A stretch of DNA of 64,000 bases from Parachryseolinea silvisoli. Lineage in GTDB: Bacteria > Bacteroidota > Bacteroidia > Cytophagales > Cyclobacteriaceae. Below the pieces are notes generated by a model that had not been told where the DNA came from, did no database searches, and saw nothing but the letters and a program-made list of their open reading frames with translations. Location: contig NZ_JAIOAO010000001.1 in the NCBI RefSeq assembly GCF_021190955.1, positions 1,302,001 through 1,366,000 of the forward strand, given 5' to 3'. The position numbers and the translations under genes are program-made. Position 1 is the stretch's first letter. Each line of letters opens with the position of its first letter. Below, in pieces: positions 1 to 8,676 of this stretch.

Positions 1-600
1 TACCTCGGTAAAAAGAAAGTGCTCAACCTCGAGGCCGGCTTCATTACGCAGAAGAATGCCCTGTGGACCAGTGCCGACGGCGGTATCACGACAAACTACG
101 AAGACATGACTCTGTTGTCCGCAGCGGTGTTTTACGACGCACCGCTTAACACGGAAAAGGGAACAGCCCTATCGGCTTACGCCGGATACTTCGACATGGA
201 CTACGGCACCAACTACCTGCGGTATAACGGCAGCATGAACCCTGCCAACGGACTGGTTACTGCGAATGTACCGGGCGCCAGCCAGGGCAATGCGTTCCCG
301 ATGTTTGGCACTGGCCAGGTAATCTATACACAGATCGGATACCTGCTAAAGAAAGACCTGCTGGGCGAAGGCAACGGTACACTGATGCCATACGCATCGT
401 TGATGAGCGCAGACTACGACCGCCTGAGCGACCGCATGGACGTATGGGATATCGGCGTGAACTGGCTCATCAAAGGTCACACGAGCAAGATCACGCTCGA
501 TTACCAGAGTCGACCCACTTATCGCATCGAGGCTGGTAACGAATATGTAAAGAGCAGCACGCGCGGACAGATACTTCTACAATACCAGATCTTCTTTTAA
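1..600 (+). CDS. Outer-membrane porin, C-terminal part (cut by window edge)
   Basis: The frame is open from base 1, so the start lies before the window and only the last 199 residues are seen. The visible part alternates short polar and aromatic strands (for example the segment around ITLDYQSRPTY) and ends in LLQYQIFF. A terminal aromatic residue after an amphipathic strand is the usual last strand of a Gram-negative outer-membrane beta-barrel. The strand and loop pattern resembles Bacteroidota phosphate-selective-porin-like proteins, but the substrate cannot be told. A strong hairpin terminator follows about 110 bases downstream, so this is probably the last gene of its transcript. Confidence 0.6.
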   Translation, partial: YLGKKKVLNLEAGFITQKNALWTSADGGITTNYEDMTLLSAAVFYDAPLNTEKGTALSAYAGYFDMDYGTNYLRYNGSMNPANGLVTANVPGASQGNAFPMFGTGQVIYTQIGYLLKKDLLGEGNGTLMPYASLMSADYDRLSDRMDVWDIGVNWLIKGHTSKITLDYQSRPTYRIEAGNEYVKSSTRGQILLQYQIFF

Positions 601-707
601 AAGATCATAACGATATGTCTTGCGAGGAGCCCGTCTTGTCATGACAACGTTGCACCGGCCAGGCTGCACTTCGCCGGGGCGCCAGGTTAGAGTTAGGTTT
701 GCAGACG

Positions 708-732
708 AAAACGCCGGGTTTCCCCGGCGTTT
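708..732 (+). terminator. Rho-independent terminator after the porin gene
   Basis: Arms aaacgccggg and cccggcgttt close a loop of about four bases, and T-rich sequence follows. It sits in the 320-base gap between the porin and the next gene. Apart from it I see no gene in that gap, only AT-rich sequence that probably carries the next promoter. Confidence 0.75.
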
Positions 733-921
733 CGATTTATATACCTTTCATATACATAATATTACACTAATCTTACAGTAACCTGGACAATCACCACCGA
801 AGCCAGTAAAAGCAATACTATATAATAATCATGCTAAACTGCTGAAATTCTTACACCGGCCACGGGCCGCAAACAATTTCGGCTATCATTGCAGCATAAA
901 AACCTTTTAACAAAAACACGT

Positions 922-1545
922 ATGAAAAAATTTTTACTGATTGGCGCTATGGCCTTCGCCGCTGGTTTTTCGTATGGCCAAACCATCATTCCCAAAGTAG
1001 GTCTTACCCTTTCTAAATGGTCGGGTGATGATGTAGAAGATGCAAAATTTAAACCCGGCTTTACGATCGGCGCCGGCTTAAACATGCCCCTCGGTTCTGG
1101 TATGATCTCTCTCCAACCGGAGATCAACTACATTCAAAAAGGTGGAAAATTTGAAGAAGGCGACTTTTCTGACAAGTACACCGTGAACTACCTGGAAGTA
1201 CCAGTGCTGGTTAAAGCTACTTTTGGTGAGGGTACGAAATTCTATGTCAACGCAGGTCCCTCAGTAGCATTTGGCTTGGGTGGCAAAAACAAGTGGGAAG
1301 AAGGTGATGAGGAAGGCGAATCCGACATCAAATTCGGCGACGAAGACGAAAACAGCGATGACTTCTACATCGAGAAAGGCACAGACATCGGTCTTCAACT
1401 TGGTGCGGGTGTGATCATTGCTGAAAAAGTAATGATCGACGTTCGCTACGGCCTGGGTCTCACGGATCTGTATGATGACTCTAGCGTAAAGAACAATGTG
1501 CTTCAGTTTACTGTAGGCATTCCGCTGTCTATCGGCGGCAAATAA
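922..1545 (+). CDS. PorT-type/OMP_b-brl_2 outer membrane beta-barrel protein (1 of 2)
   Basis: A 207-residue protein with a signal peptide (MKKFLLIGAMAFAAGFSYGQ) followed by a small beta-barrel of the outer-membrane 'porin family' kind. Features are a first strand with IIPKVGLTLS, a mid-strand LQPEINYIQKGG, the YLEVPVLVK strand, and a last strand LQFTVGIPL. An acidic loop rich in Glu/Asp (around residues 130-160) is probably surface exposed. I chose the ATG at 922, not an in-frame ATG 33 bases upstream, because it starts directly with the signal peptide. The next gene is a clear paralogue. Function unknown. Confidence 0.8.
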   Translation: MKKFLLIGAMAFAAGFSYGQTIIPKVGLTLSKWSGDDVEDAKFKPGFTIGAGLNMPLGSGMISLQPEINYIQKGGKFEEGDFSDKYTVNYLEVPVLVKATFGEGTKFYVNAGPSVAFGLGGKNKWEEGDEEGESDIKFGDEDENSDDFYIEKGTDIGLQLGAGVIIAEKVMIDVRYGLGLTDLYDDSSVKNNVLQFTVGIPLSIGGK

Positions 1546-1567
1546 TTCCTGCTAAAACATTTATATT

Positions 1568-1595
1568 AAAACGCCTCAGCTTGCTGGGGCGTTTT
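1568..1595 (+). terminator. Hairpin terminator between the two beta-barrel paralogues
   Basis: Arms aaaacgcctcagc and gctggggcgtttt pair with one T-G wobble around a tiny loop, and the 3' arm runs into a T-tract. It suggests that the two paralogues are transcribed separately or that read-through is reduced. Confidence 0.7.
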
Positions 1596-1632
1596 GTTTA
1601 TTTGCCGTTGGCTTTAACTTTTAGCTATACAC

Positions 1633-2376
1633 ATGAAGAAAATTTTACTAATCGGCGCACTTGTCGTTGCATTCCAGACTACGTATGCACAGGTCACCCT
1701 GATCCCGAAGGCCGGACTGACTTCCTCCGACATTAAGACTAAAATTGATGAACCGCGAGGTGGTAGTGACGTTGGCTTTAGCGCCAGCGATGCCCAAACC
1801 AAGCTCGGCTTTACCGTAGGTGTCGGCATCAACATTCCGATTACAAAAGCACTCTCGTTCCAGCCGGAGGTAAGCTTTATTCAAAAAGGCCGTTCAGCCG
1901 TCGTACATGTAGACGCCGTTACGGTGGGCGACATCGTCATCGGACACTATGACGCTGAGTCGAAGCTTACACTGAACTACCTGGAAATCCCAGTGTTGGC
2001 AAAGTATACTGTTAGCCTTGCGAAAGGCGCTACACAGCTCTTTGTCGTAGCGGGACCATCATTCGCCCTCGGTGTAGGAGGAAAGCTTAAACAAGAGACT
2101 ACGTACAGTGATCGTGGAGTTATAACAACAACATCGAACGAGGCCAACGTAAAGTTCGGCTCTAAAACATTCTCCACCGACGAGTACGGAGTCGAAAGAC
2201 GAGGCGACATTGGCCTTCAAACCGGCCTGGGCGCTCTCCTTTTTAAAAAGATCATGATTGACGTTCGTTATACCTTTGGTATGACAAAGCTCTGGGATTT
2301 TGAAGATATCGACATCAGTACCAAGAACCGGGTACTCCAATTCACTGTGGGCGTGCCATTCACGCTGAAAAAATAA
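1633..2376 (+). CDS. PorT-type/OMP_b-brl_2 outer membrane beta-barrel protein (2 of 2)
   Basis: A 247-residue paralogue of the preceding gene. It has a similar signal peptide (MKKILLIGALVVAFQTTYAQ) and the same strand landmarks in the same order: LIPKAGLTSS, LSFQPEVSFIQKG, LNYLEIPVLAKY, a Gly-rich VVAGPSFALGVGGK, then IMIDVRYTFGMT and a final LQFTVGVPF strand. The loops differ in length and sequence, as expected for surface loops that diverge after duplication. No catalytic motif is visible, so a structural, adhesion or porin role cannot be decided. A terminator follows 30 bases after the stop. Confidence 0.8.
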   Translation: MKKILLIGALVVAFQTTYAQVTLIPKAGLTSSDIKTKIDEPRGGSDVGFSASDAQTKLGFTVGVGINIPITKALSFQPEVSFIQKGRSAVVHVDAVTVGDIVIGHYDAESKLTLNYLEIPVLAKYTVSLAKGATQLFVVAGPSFALGVGGKLKQETTYSDRGVITTTSNEANVKFGSKTFSTDEYGVERRGDIGLQTGLGALLFKKIMIDVRYTFGMTKLWDFEDIDISTKNRVLQFTVGVPFTLKK

Positions 2377-2405
2377 CAACGTATTCGTACGACCTTTTCC
2401 TTACG

Positions 2406-2437
2406 AAGGGCTCATCGCAGGACGATGAGCCTTTTTT
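2406..2437 (+). terminator. Hairpin terminator before marC
   Basis: Arms aagggctcatcg and cgatgagccttt enclose a five-base loop and run straight into a six-T tract. It ends the beta-barrel transcript just before the promoter of the next unit. Confidence 0.85.
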
Positions 2438-2460
2438 ATATCCCCAAACCGTTTTTTGAT

Positions 2461-2468
2461 TAGTTTTG
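2461..2468 (+). promoter_or_regulatory. Candidate -7 promoter box (tagttttg) for marC
   Basis: The octamer matches the Bacteroidota -7 consensus TAnnTTTG. It lies between the preceding terminator and the marC ATG at 2488, which would give a leader of about 15-20 bases. No well-placed -33 TTTG is seen; the closest one is much too near. Confidence 0.4.
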
Positions 2469-2487
2469 CACGAAAACGACAGCGTTC

Positions 2488-3060
2488 ATGCTCAACTTGA
2501 AAGAAATCTTCTCGGTGACCCTCATCCTCTTCTCTGTCATCGACATTTTGGGGTCTATCCCCTTCATCATTACCATTCGCAAACGCGAAGGGAGGATCCA
2601 CGCCGAAAAAGCTACCATCATCTCGGCTGTATTGATGATCAGTTTTCTTTTCGTTGGGCAGTCCATCCTGAGACTGTTTGGCTTGGATGTTGCATCGTTT
2701 GCTGTAGCCGGTGCCATCATCATCTTTATTGTGGCACTTGAAATGATCCTGGGCATCACGCTTATCAAAGACGATCCCGACGCCAAAGGCTCTGGCTCTA
2801 TTGTGCCGCTGGCCTTTCCGCTGATCGCCGGCGCCGGTACACTTACAACCATCCTTTCGCTACGCGCGGTCTATCAGGAGTGGAACATCCTCATAGGGAT
2901 CGTCCTCAACCTGGGCTTTATATACCTCGTGCTCCGTTCATCCGTGTGGCTGGAGCGTGTTATTGGTAAGTCGGGCTTTGCCGTGTTACGCCGGGTATTT
3001 GGTGTCATTCTGTTGGCTATTGCCGTGAAAATCTTTAAAACCCACGCGCTGTCATTATGA
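2488..3060 (+). CDS. MarC family integral membrane protein
   Basis: A 190-residue, strongly hydrophobic protein with about six membrane helices, the usual size and topology of MarC/UPF0056 proteins. Family landmarks are the first helix with LILFSVIDILGSIPFII, the AVAGAIIIFIVALEMILG segment, and the VPLAFPLIAGAGTLTTIL segment that is typical of the family. MarC proteins are inner-membrane proteins of unsettled function; the old link with multiple antibiotic resistance has not held up. The stop codon overlaps the start of rnhA (ATGA), so the two are co-transcribed and probably translationally coupled. Confidence 0.88.
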   Translation: MLNLKEIFSVTLILFSVIDILGSIPFIITIRKREGRIHAEKATIISAVLMISFLFVGQSILRLFGLDVASFAVAGAIIIFIVALEMILGITLIKDDPDAKGSGSIVPLAFPLIAGAGTLTTILSLRAVYQEWNILIGIVLNLGFIYLVLRSSVWLERVIGKSGFAVLRRVFGVILLAIAVKIFKTHALSL

Positions 3061-3518
3061 TTCGTATTTATACTGACGGCGCAGCCCAAGGCAATCCGGG
3101 CCCGGGAGGTTATGGTGTCGTCATGAAATTTAAAGACGCCGTCAAAGAACTTGCCGAAGGCTTTCGCCTGACCACTAACAACCGTATGGAGCTGTTGGCG
3201 GTTATCAAAGGTCTCGAAGCCATCAAAAAAGACGGCATTGCCGTAACCATCTACTCAGACTCCAAGTATGTTGTAGACTCCGTCGAGAAAGGCTGGATTT
3301 GGACCTGGCAAAAAAAGAACTTTGACAAGAAAGCCAATCCCGACCTGTGGCAACGATACATCCCCTTGCACATGAAATTCAAACCGAAGTTTGTCTGGAT
3401 CCGAGGCCATGCCGGCCATCCCGAAAACGAGCGATGCGACTTCCTGGCCGTACAAGCCGCCAGCAAAGGTCCGCTATTGATCGACGACGTATACGAGCGC
3501 ACCAGCGGCGCCCGCTAA
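3057..3518 (+). CDS. rnhA: Ribonuclease HI
   Basis: A 153-residue RNase HI, which cuts the RNA strand of RNA:DNA hybrids in the cytoplasm (primer removal, R-loop clearance). The metal-binding carboxylates can be placed: D7 in IYTDGAAQGNPGPGG, E45 in NNRMELLA, D68 in YSDSKYVVD and D128 in NERCDFLA. H118 sits in the mobile RGHAGHPEN loop. The length is normal for the bacterial type I enzyme without extra domains. The start overlaps the marC stop by four bases. The 3' end overlaps the convergent saccharopine dehydrogenase-like gene by four bases. Confidence 0.95.
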   Translation: MIRIYTDGAAQGNPGPGGYGVVMKFKDAVKELAEGFRLTTNNRMELLAVIKGLEAIKKDGIAVTIYSDSKYVVDSVEKGWIWTWQKKNFDKKANPDLWQRYIPLHMKFKPKFVWIRGHAGHPENERCDFLAVQAASKGPLLIDDVYERTSGAR

Positions 3519-4846
3519 GCTTCCTCTTCCACTAAGGTGATGCCGAGTGTACTCAGCTCCGCCAAAATAGGATTATAAAACTCCGGTGTGATCGGTATCA
3601 ACACCCCGCGCGCGGCGATCTTGCCTTGCAACAGCAGCCGGGCCGCAATGGCTAACGGCAGGCCTACCGTTTGGGCCATGGCCGTGCGCACCGAGTCTTC
3701 ACCCGTCGCCACAAGCGATGCCTGAATTGTTTTTTTCACGCCCCCCTGCGTATACCCAAAGCGATGCCACATCACAATGAAATCTTTATCCGCAGGCTGC
3801 AACGTCCACTTCTTACTCAGAATATGCTCCAGAATTTGGGCGGGTGTACCGGTCGCCAGCCCCACGGGCTGCTCCTCCAGTAATCCCGACCACTGCAGTC
3901 GCGTCAACGCTGCTCCATGCGGCACCAAGGCAAAACGTCGCATCAACTTATCCTCGACCGAAACACCGGCATCACTCTCCAAAAAGGCATCGATAAAAGC
4001 ACGGTGCGTTAACTTCTCTACGCCGTGCATAGCATACGTGTCATCACAACATCCTAATTGCACCAACACATCCCACGCTGAACAAAATCCTTCCTTGCGT
4101 AACGTGCCGCGTAGTAAGGTGCTTACACCTTCCAGTCCATACGTATCGCGGTAGCTCAGCGAATCACGGTTGGCATATCCTTCATACGCGCCATACCCGG
4201 GCACGTGCACTGCCGTGATCCGCTTGAAGAGCTGCTGGTAGGGAATATACTTATACTGACCATCGTGCAGGTAACGCGCTGTGGTCTGGCCCGCCATCAC
4301 GACGTTGCGTGGGTTCCAGGTAAATTTATACCGCCAGGGATTATCAATATCGGTGTCGGGTGCGATCAGCCCCCCAGTAAACGACTCAAAGGAAGTGAGC
4401 TCGCCACCGTTGGCTTTAATACGGTCAATGACCTGCATCGCGCTCATGTGATCAATCCCCGGATCAAGCCCGCATTCGTTCAGAAAGAGCAGGCCCTTGC
4501 CCAACGTTTCCGGATGTAAGGCCTTCATCTCGGGAGATATATAGCTGGCGGTAAGCAGGTGTTTGCCTTCTTGTAAACAATAGCGGGCAACCACCGGATG
4601 CAGCATAGCGGGCAGCAGTGAGATCACCACATCTGCCTGCGCGATGGCTTCGCGACTGGCCCGCTCTTCGCCCGCATCAAACCGTAACGCCCGTCCTACC
4701 GGAGAACCTTCGAGACGTTCGGCGGCAGCCTGGACAGACAGGTCGCCTACCAGCACACTCCACTCCCGCCGACTGGCTTCATTCAATAAATAAGAAATCA
4801 GCGCAGAAGAAGACCGGCCCGCACCCAGAATCAAGACTGTTTTCAT
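3515..4846 (-). CDS. Saccharopine dehydrogenase family protein (LYS9-like)
   Basis: A 443-residue two-domain oxidoreductase. The N-terminus is a Rossmann fold (TVLILGAGRSSSALISYL) and the body carries saccharopine-dehydrogenase landmarks: VISLLPAMLHPVVARYC, NECGLDPGIDHMSAM, GGLIAPDTDIDNPWRYKFTWNP and GYANRDSL. These match the glutamate-forming saccharopine dehydrogenase (saccharopine reductase) of lysine metabolism, which interconverts saccharopine with glutamate and alpha-aminoadipate semialdehyde. The direction used here, lysine breakdown or another use, cannot be read from the sequence. No lysine-ketoglutarate reductase gene is adjacent. A second, shorter relative lies at 42949-44079. Confidence 0.85.
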   Translation of the reverse strand: MKTVLILGAGRSSSALISYLLNEASRREWSVLVGDLSVQAAAERLEGSPVGRALRFDAGEERASREAIAQADVVISLLPAMLHPVVARYCLQEGKHLLTASYISPEMKALHPETLGKGLLFLNECGLDPGIDHMSAMQVIDRIKANGGELTSFESFTGGLIAPDTDIDNPWRYKFTWNPRNVVMAGQTTARYLHDGQYKYIPYQQLFKRITAVHVPGYGAYEGYANRDSLSYRDTYGLEGVSTLLRGTLRKEGFCSAWDVLVQLGCCDDTYAMHGVEKLTHRAFIDAFLESDAGVSVEDKLMRRFALVPHGAALTRLQWSGLLEEQPVGLATGTPAQILEHILSKKWTLQPADKDFIVMWHRFGYTQGGVKKTIQASLVATGEDSVRTAMAQTVGLPLAIAARLLLQGKIAARGVLIPITPEFYNPILAELSTLGITLVEEEA

Positions 4847-5107
4847 GAGAGGTTGTTTGAGATCTCAATTATAGTAAATTACAAGAACTGTCGGACACCG
4901 TGACTCCCACCAAAAAAAGAAGCCGCGTTTTAACAACCTTACAGCGACCATATAGTGACCTTTCGCCATACCAAAGCCATAGCAAAGCAAGGGGCCGCGA
5001 CAAAGCTATTCCAACGCTGGCGCCGGCAAGCTATCACGAACAAGCCAGATATTGTCATTCCCACAGCTTTCCCTAGCTTTGATTACAGTAATGCCATAAA
5101 ATATAAC

Positions 5108-5572
5108 ATGGGTAATTTCACCATTCTGGACACTCTTGAAGACCTCGAACCCGGCGACCAGCAGCTCGTACAAGCTGCCGTCAAAGCGTCGGCACAGGCC
5201 TATGCACCATATTCGCAATTCCATGTAGGTGCTGCTTTACTGCTCGACAATGGTGTCATAGTGACAGGCGCAAACCATGAAAACGCCGCATACCCCTCTT
5301 GTATGTGTGCAGAACGGGTGGCAATTTATGCCGCTGCGGCGCAGTATCCGGGCATGTCTATCCGCAAGCTGGCGGTAATAGCATTGCGCGGCGGGGTCGC
5401 ACCATTAGTGTCAGCGTCGTCCTGCGGACCCTGCCGGCAGGTCATGCTGGAGTTCGAGCACCGGCAAAACACACCAATGGAGGTTGTGTTCCAGGCGCCC
5501 GACAACCGGTGGGTGAAGACCTCCACGGCAGCCTCGCTCCTGCCCTTTGCCTTTTCGAAGGATAATCTCTAA
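5108..5572 (+). CDS. cdd: Cytidine deaminase
   Basis: A 154-residue homotetramer-type cytidine deaminase of pyrimidine salvage, turning (deoxy)cytidine into (deoxy)uridine. The zinc site is clear: the CAERVAI motif holds a Cys ligand and the catalytic Glu, and SCGPCRQVMLEF holds the other two Cys ligands. The substrate loop NHENAAYPS precedes the CAE motif. The frame is open up to a GTG at 4955, but those 51 extra residues look non-coding and would exceed family length, so I chose the ATG at 5108. The neighbouring saccharopine dehydrogenase-like gene is divergent. Confidence 0.92.
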   Translation: MGNFTILDTLEDLEPGDQQLVQAAVKASAQAYAPYSQFHVGAALLLDNGVIVTGANHENAAYPSCMCAERVAIYAAAAQYPGMSIRKLAVIALRGGVAPLVSASSCGPCRQVMLEFEHRQNTPMEVVFQAPDNRWVKTSTAASLLPFAFSKDNL

Positions 5573-5648
5573 AAATCTGCCTGTGATCCTACATCGCCAT
5601 AAATTGGTAAATTTTGGGGTTTAGCGTATTTTAGTTTACTTGCTCGCC

Positions 5649-7574
5649 ATGAAGTTTCTGCGTGATAAATCTCTCCGCCAGATCGGTCTCTATCTGCTTC
5701 TGCTGATCACTGCGCTTTTTATCGCCGAGTACTTCATTCTCCGGCAGAAGATCAATACACTGGATGAAGTCGAACAAAAGCTTGACTTTACCCGCAGCAC
5801 CCAACTATCCAGTCAGCAGATCTCACTGCTCATACAACGCTTCCGCGCACAAGACACAACAACAGCCATCGACATCCAGGCACGCCTCGTACAACAAGAC
5901 GCGCAGTTGGAAATATTGGGCAACGGTGGCCGCATCAGCCGCACCGACGTCATCCTGAAGCCACTGGCACGCCTGCCCCGCATCTCGTATGACAACCTGA
6001 TACGGTATTGGAATCAATACAAAGAAACTGTCACGACCTTACTTCCCGTGCGAAAGGCTGCTTCGGCAGCAACAACAATCACACCCGCTGCTGTGCCCGC
6101 GCCGATCGTTACGGACGATACAACACAATTCAGTGACAGCACACAAGCCGAGACCATCGTCCCCGAACCTGTGGCAGTAGCCGTCGCCGGGCCTGTTTTT
6201 GTACTACCGGATCCTGCCGTGGCCGCCGAGGCGCGCCTACGGCAAGAAAGCCTGGCCATTACGTTGGGCCATTGGTATGACAATCTCTTCAACGACCTCG
6301 AAGACGAAGTGGCCCGCGATAAACGCGCCGTGGAGAACTGGGTAACGATCATCATTCTATTCAACATCGCACTGTTGATCGCGCTGTACTATTGCTTCGA
6401 CCGCTTTGTGTTGCGCACGATTCGCCAGTTGACCGAGACTTCCGCACGGCACGAACAAGTGTACAACTTACCACCCAACGAGATCGGCAAAATGGCAAGC
6501 CAGATCAACGAAACGCTCGAGAGCCTTAAAGACGCCACCAACTTCGTCACGGCCATTGGCCAGGGCGACCTGTCGATGGACTATCGCGAGTCGCTTGACA
6601 CTGGCTACAACCGCGGCAAGAACAAGCTAGCCGACTCGCTGATCGACATGCAGGTAAAGCTCAAGAACCTGAACGAAGAAGAGCGCAAGCGTCAGTGGGC
6701 CAATGAAGGGCTAACCAAGTTTGTAGACATTCTGCGTTCGTCGAGTGATAACATCCGCGTGCTGGGTGATCAGATCATCGCATCACTGGTGCAATACACG
6801 CGCTCGAACCAGGGCGGCCTGTACATTCTCAACGACGAAGAAGAGAACAATGTGTACCTCGAACTGGTGTCGCTCTTCGCCTTTGACATCAAGAAACACG
6901 AGACCCGGCGTATCAAACCGGGTGAAGGTCTGCTGGGGCAGACCTTTCTTGAAAAAGACACAAATTATTACACGAGCTTCCCTGACGAATACGTGCGTAT
7001 CACCTCCGGGTTAGGCGATGCCAACCCCCGGGCTATTTTGATCGTGCCGCTGAAGATAGACACGAAAGTATACGGTGTTGTCGAGCTCGCATCCTTCCAC
7101 GAATACCAGCCGCACGAGATTGCCTTCGTCGAGCGCCTGGGCGAGACCATCGCTTCAACGATCGCCTCGGTACAGTCGGCACAAAAGAATAAACACCTTA
7201 TTGAGCAGTTCCAGCAGCAGACAGAAGAGATGCGCGCACAGGAAGAGGAGATGCGCCAGAATATGGAGGAGCTGCAAGCCACCCAGGAAGAGATAGCACG
7301 CAAGGAGCAAGGGTATATCGCCCGCATTCAATCGCTCGAAGAAGAACGGAAAGGCCTTGTTTCGCCAGCCGAAGCGTTGGAAGAGGCAGCCCGCACGTTC
7401 CGCACACGGGAGGCCGACTACGTGCAGACCATTGAGTCGCTCAAAACAACAGTTGCCAGGAAGCCCGTGCGCAGCGACGATTGGCAGGTAGCCGAAGAGG
7501 TTGAAAAGACCTTCCGGGTAAACCTGGAAGCCCTGCAAATCACGCAAGAAGAACTTAACCGGAAAGTAAAATAA
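5649..7574 (+). CDS. Membrane GAF-domain receptor with coiled-coil tail
   Basis: A 641-residue membrane sensor. A first helix near residues 10-30 and a second near 229-250 flank an extracytoplasmic region of about 200 residues with an Ala/Pro/Thr-rich stretch. A HAMP-like region follows, then a GAF domain (about 365-515, with GEGLLGQTFLEK and AILIVPLKI) and a long coiled coil. The coil holds EEMRQNMEELQATQEE and, at the C-terminus, a second related copy (LEALQITQEEL). There is no kinase, phosphatase or cyclase domain and no MCP signalling hairpin. The frame opens at a TTG at 5640 but the ATG at 5649 is better. With CheR and CheB downstream, the coil is a plausible methylation target (inference). 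Confidence 0.75.
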   Translation: MKFLRDKSLRQIGLYLLLLITALFIAEYFILRQKINTLDEVEQKLDFTRSTQLSSQQISLLIQRFRAQDTTTAIDIQARLVQQDAQLEILGNGGRISRTDVILKPLARLPRISYDNLIRYWNQYKETVTTLLPVRKAASAATTITPAAVPAPIVTDDTTQFSDSTQAETIVPEPVAVAVAGPVFVLPDPAVAAEARLRQESLAITLGHWYDNLFNDLEDEVARDKRAVENWVTIIILFNIALLIALYYCFDRFVLRTIRQLTETSARHEQVYNLPPNEIGKMASQINETLESLKDATNFVTAIGQGDLSMDYRESLDTGYNRGKNKLADSLIDMQVKLKNLNEEERKRQWANEGLTKFVDILRSSSDNIRVLGDQIIASLVQYTRSNQGGLYILNDEEENNVYLELVSLFAFDIKKHETRRIKPGEGLLGQTFLEKDTNYYTSFPDEYVRITSGLGDANPRAILIVPLKIDTKVYGVVELASFHEYQPHEIAFVERLGETIASTIASVQSAQKNKHLIEQFQQQTEEMRAQEEEMRQNMEELQATQEEIARKEQGYIARIQSLEEERKGLVSPAEALEEAARTFRTREADYVQTIESLKTTVARKPVRSDDWQVAEEVEKTFRVNLEALQITQEELNRKVK

Positions 7575-7835
7575 ACACGTGTATGCCGTGTGTCAGACGG
7601 CCCACCGGCCTGTCTTTGCCGTCGGATATAGCTTGTAGATACACACTTCCAGGGGAGCTTTTTAAAGTTTTTAAATGCCTTTTTTTCAACTAATTAGATT
7701 GAATTACTTAATTTCATTACTGTAAGAAAAACGCGGCCTTCGGGTGCTTTTGAACGCGTGTAAGATTTCACTGTCAAATTCACCCCCCGGTACGTAATAG
7801 CACTTAATTTTGGGTTCCTTTATAAAGACCTGTAC
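7575..7835. other. Intergenic stretch between the GAF receptor and cheR
   Basis: These 261 bases hold no gene. The first part has a weak inverted pair (gacggc near 7600 and gccgtc near 7618) that is not a convincing terminator. The rest is AT-rich and ends with the candidate cheR promoter. Confidence 0.5.
7805..7812 (+). promoter_or_regulatory. Candidate -7 promoter box (taattttg) for the cheR operon
   Basis: An exact TAnnTTTG match 23 bases before the cheR ATG, inside a 261-base gap after the GAF receptor. No TTTG is seen at the expected -33 spacing. If real, it would start a cheR-cheB-GAF-SpoIIE transcript separate from the upstream receptor. Confidence 0.45.
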
Positions 7836-8657
7836 ATGCTCGATATCGACATTGCCGACCTAAAAAAGATTTCAGAGCTTATTTACCAGAAGTACAACTA
7901 TGACTTCCGGAATTATGCCATGTCGTCGTTCAAACGACGTGTGCTCCGGATCATGGAATTGAAGAAACTTTCGGTAGACGCACTTCTGAAAAAAATAACC
8001 GAACAACCAGCCTTTATCAACGAGTTCCTCGACGAGCTCACGGTAAATGTTACTGAAATGTTTCGTGACCCGAGCTTCTGGCGCATTATGCGGGAGGAGA
8101 TCATTCCCGCCATCCAGCTCAATCACAAGCAATTCAAGATCTGGCACGCAGGCTGTTCGTCGGGCGAAGAAGTCGTTTCCATGTGCATTATGCTCAAAGA
8201 GATGGGCATTCTGCAAGATGTGACGCTGATTGCTACCGACCTGGATGTAAACATTCTGGAGCGCGCCAAGCAAGCCACCTACCCTGCCAAGAACATGGAG
8301 CTGAATGAGAAAAACTACATCCGGTTCCAGGGCACCAAAAGCTTCAAGGATTATTACCGCGAAGAGAATGGCAACGCCATCTTCAACAAAGACCTTTTCA
8401 TGAACGTCTCCTTCCGCCGCCACGATCTGGTGCTGGGAGAGATCTTCAATAAATTCGATCTGGTATTATGCCGGAACGTCATGATCTATTTCAACCAGAA
8501 CTTGCAGAACGAAGTACTGAAGAAGTTCCACGAGAGCTTGTTCAAGTACGGCTACCTGGCAATTGGTTCGAAAGAGTCATTGATCTGGTGTGATTACGCC
8601 AGCCGATTCATTGTCGTAAACAATGAGGAGAAGATATATAAGAAAATAAAAGATTAA
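7836..8657 (+). CDS. cheR: CheR-type protein-glutamate methyltransferase
   Basis: A 273-residue CheR, which transfers methyl groups from S-adenosylmethionine to receptor glutamates. It has the N-terminal helical domain (SFKRRVLRIMELKK), the conserved NVTEMFRDPSFW segment, the SAM-binding loop HAGCSSGEEVVSM, ATDLDVNILERAK, and FDLVLCRNVMIYF followed by AIGSKESL. The length is normal, with no TPR or pentapeptide tether. CheB starts 19 bases downstream. There is no CheA, CheW, CheY or ordinary MCP in the window, so this CheR probably acts on a non-canonical receptor such as the neighbouring coiled-coil GAF proteins (inference). Confidence 0.93.
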   Translation: MLDIDIADLKKISELIYQKYNYDFRNYAMSSFKRRVLRIMELKKLSVDALLKKITEQPAFINEFLDELTVNVTEMFRDPSFWRIMREEIIPAIQLNHKQFKIWHAGCSSGEEVVSMCIMLKEMGILQDVTLIATDLDVNILERAKQATYPAKNMELNEKNYIRFQGTKSFKDYYREENGNAIFNKDLFMNVSFRRHDLVLGEIFNKFDLVLCRNVMIYFNQNLQNEVLKKFHESLFKYGYLAIGSKESLIWCDYASRFIVVNNEEKIYKKIKD

Positions 8658-8676
8658 GCGAGCTGCACTTTGACGA

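Noticed and set aside
4955-5107. Upstream in-frame extension of the cytidine deaminase
   Set aside because: It starts at GTG, has an unusual composition and would make the enzyme 51 residues longer than the family; the ATG at 5108 fits.
5429-5440. cctgccggcagg palindrome in cdd
   Set aside because: It encodes the conserved CGPCRQV zinc motif of cytidine deaminase, so it is not an inserted element like the one in the LytTR gene.
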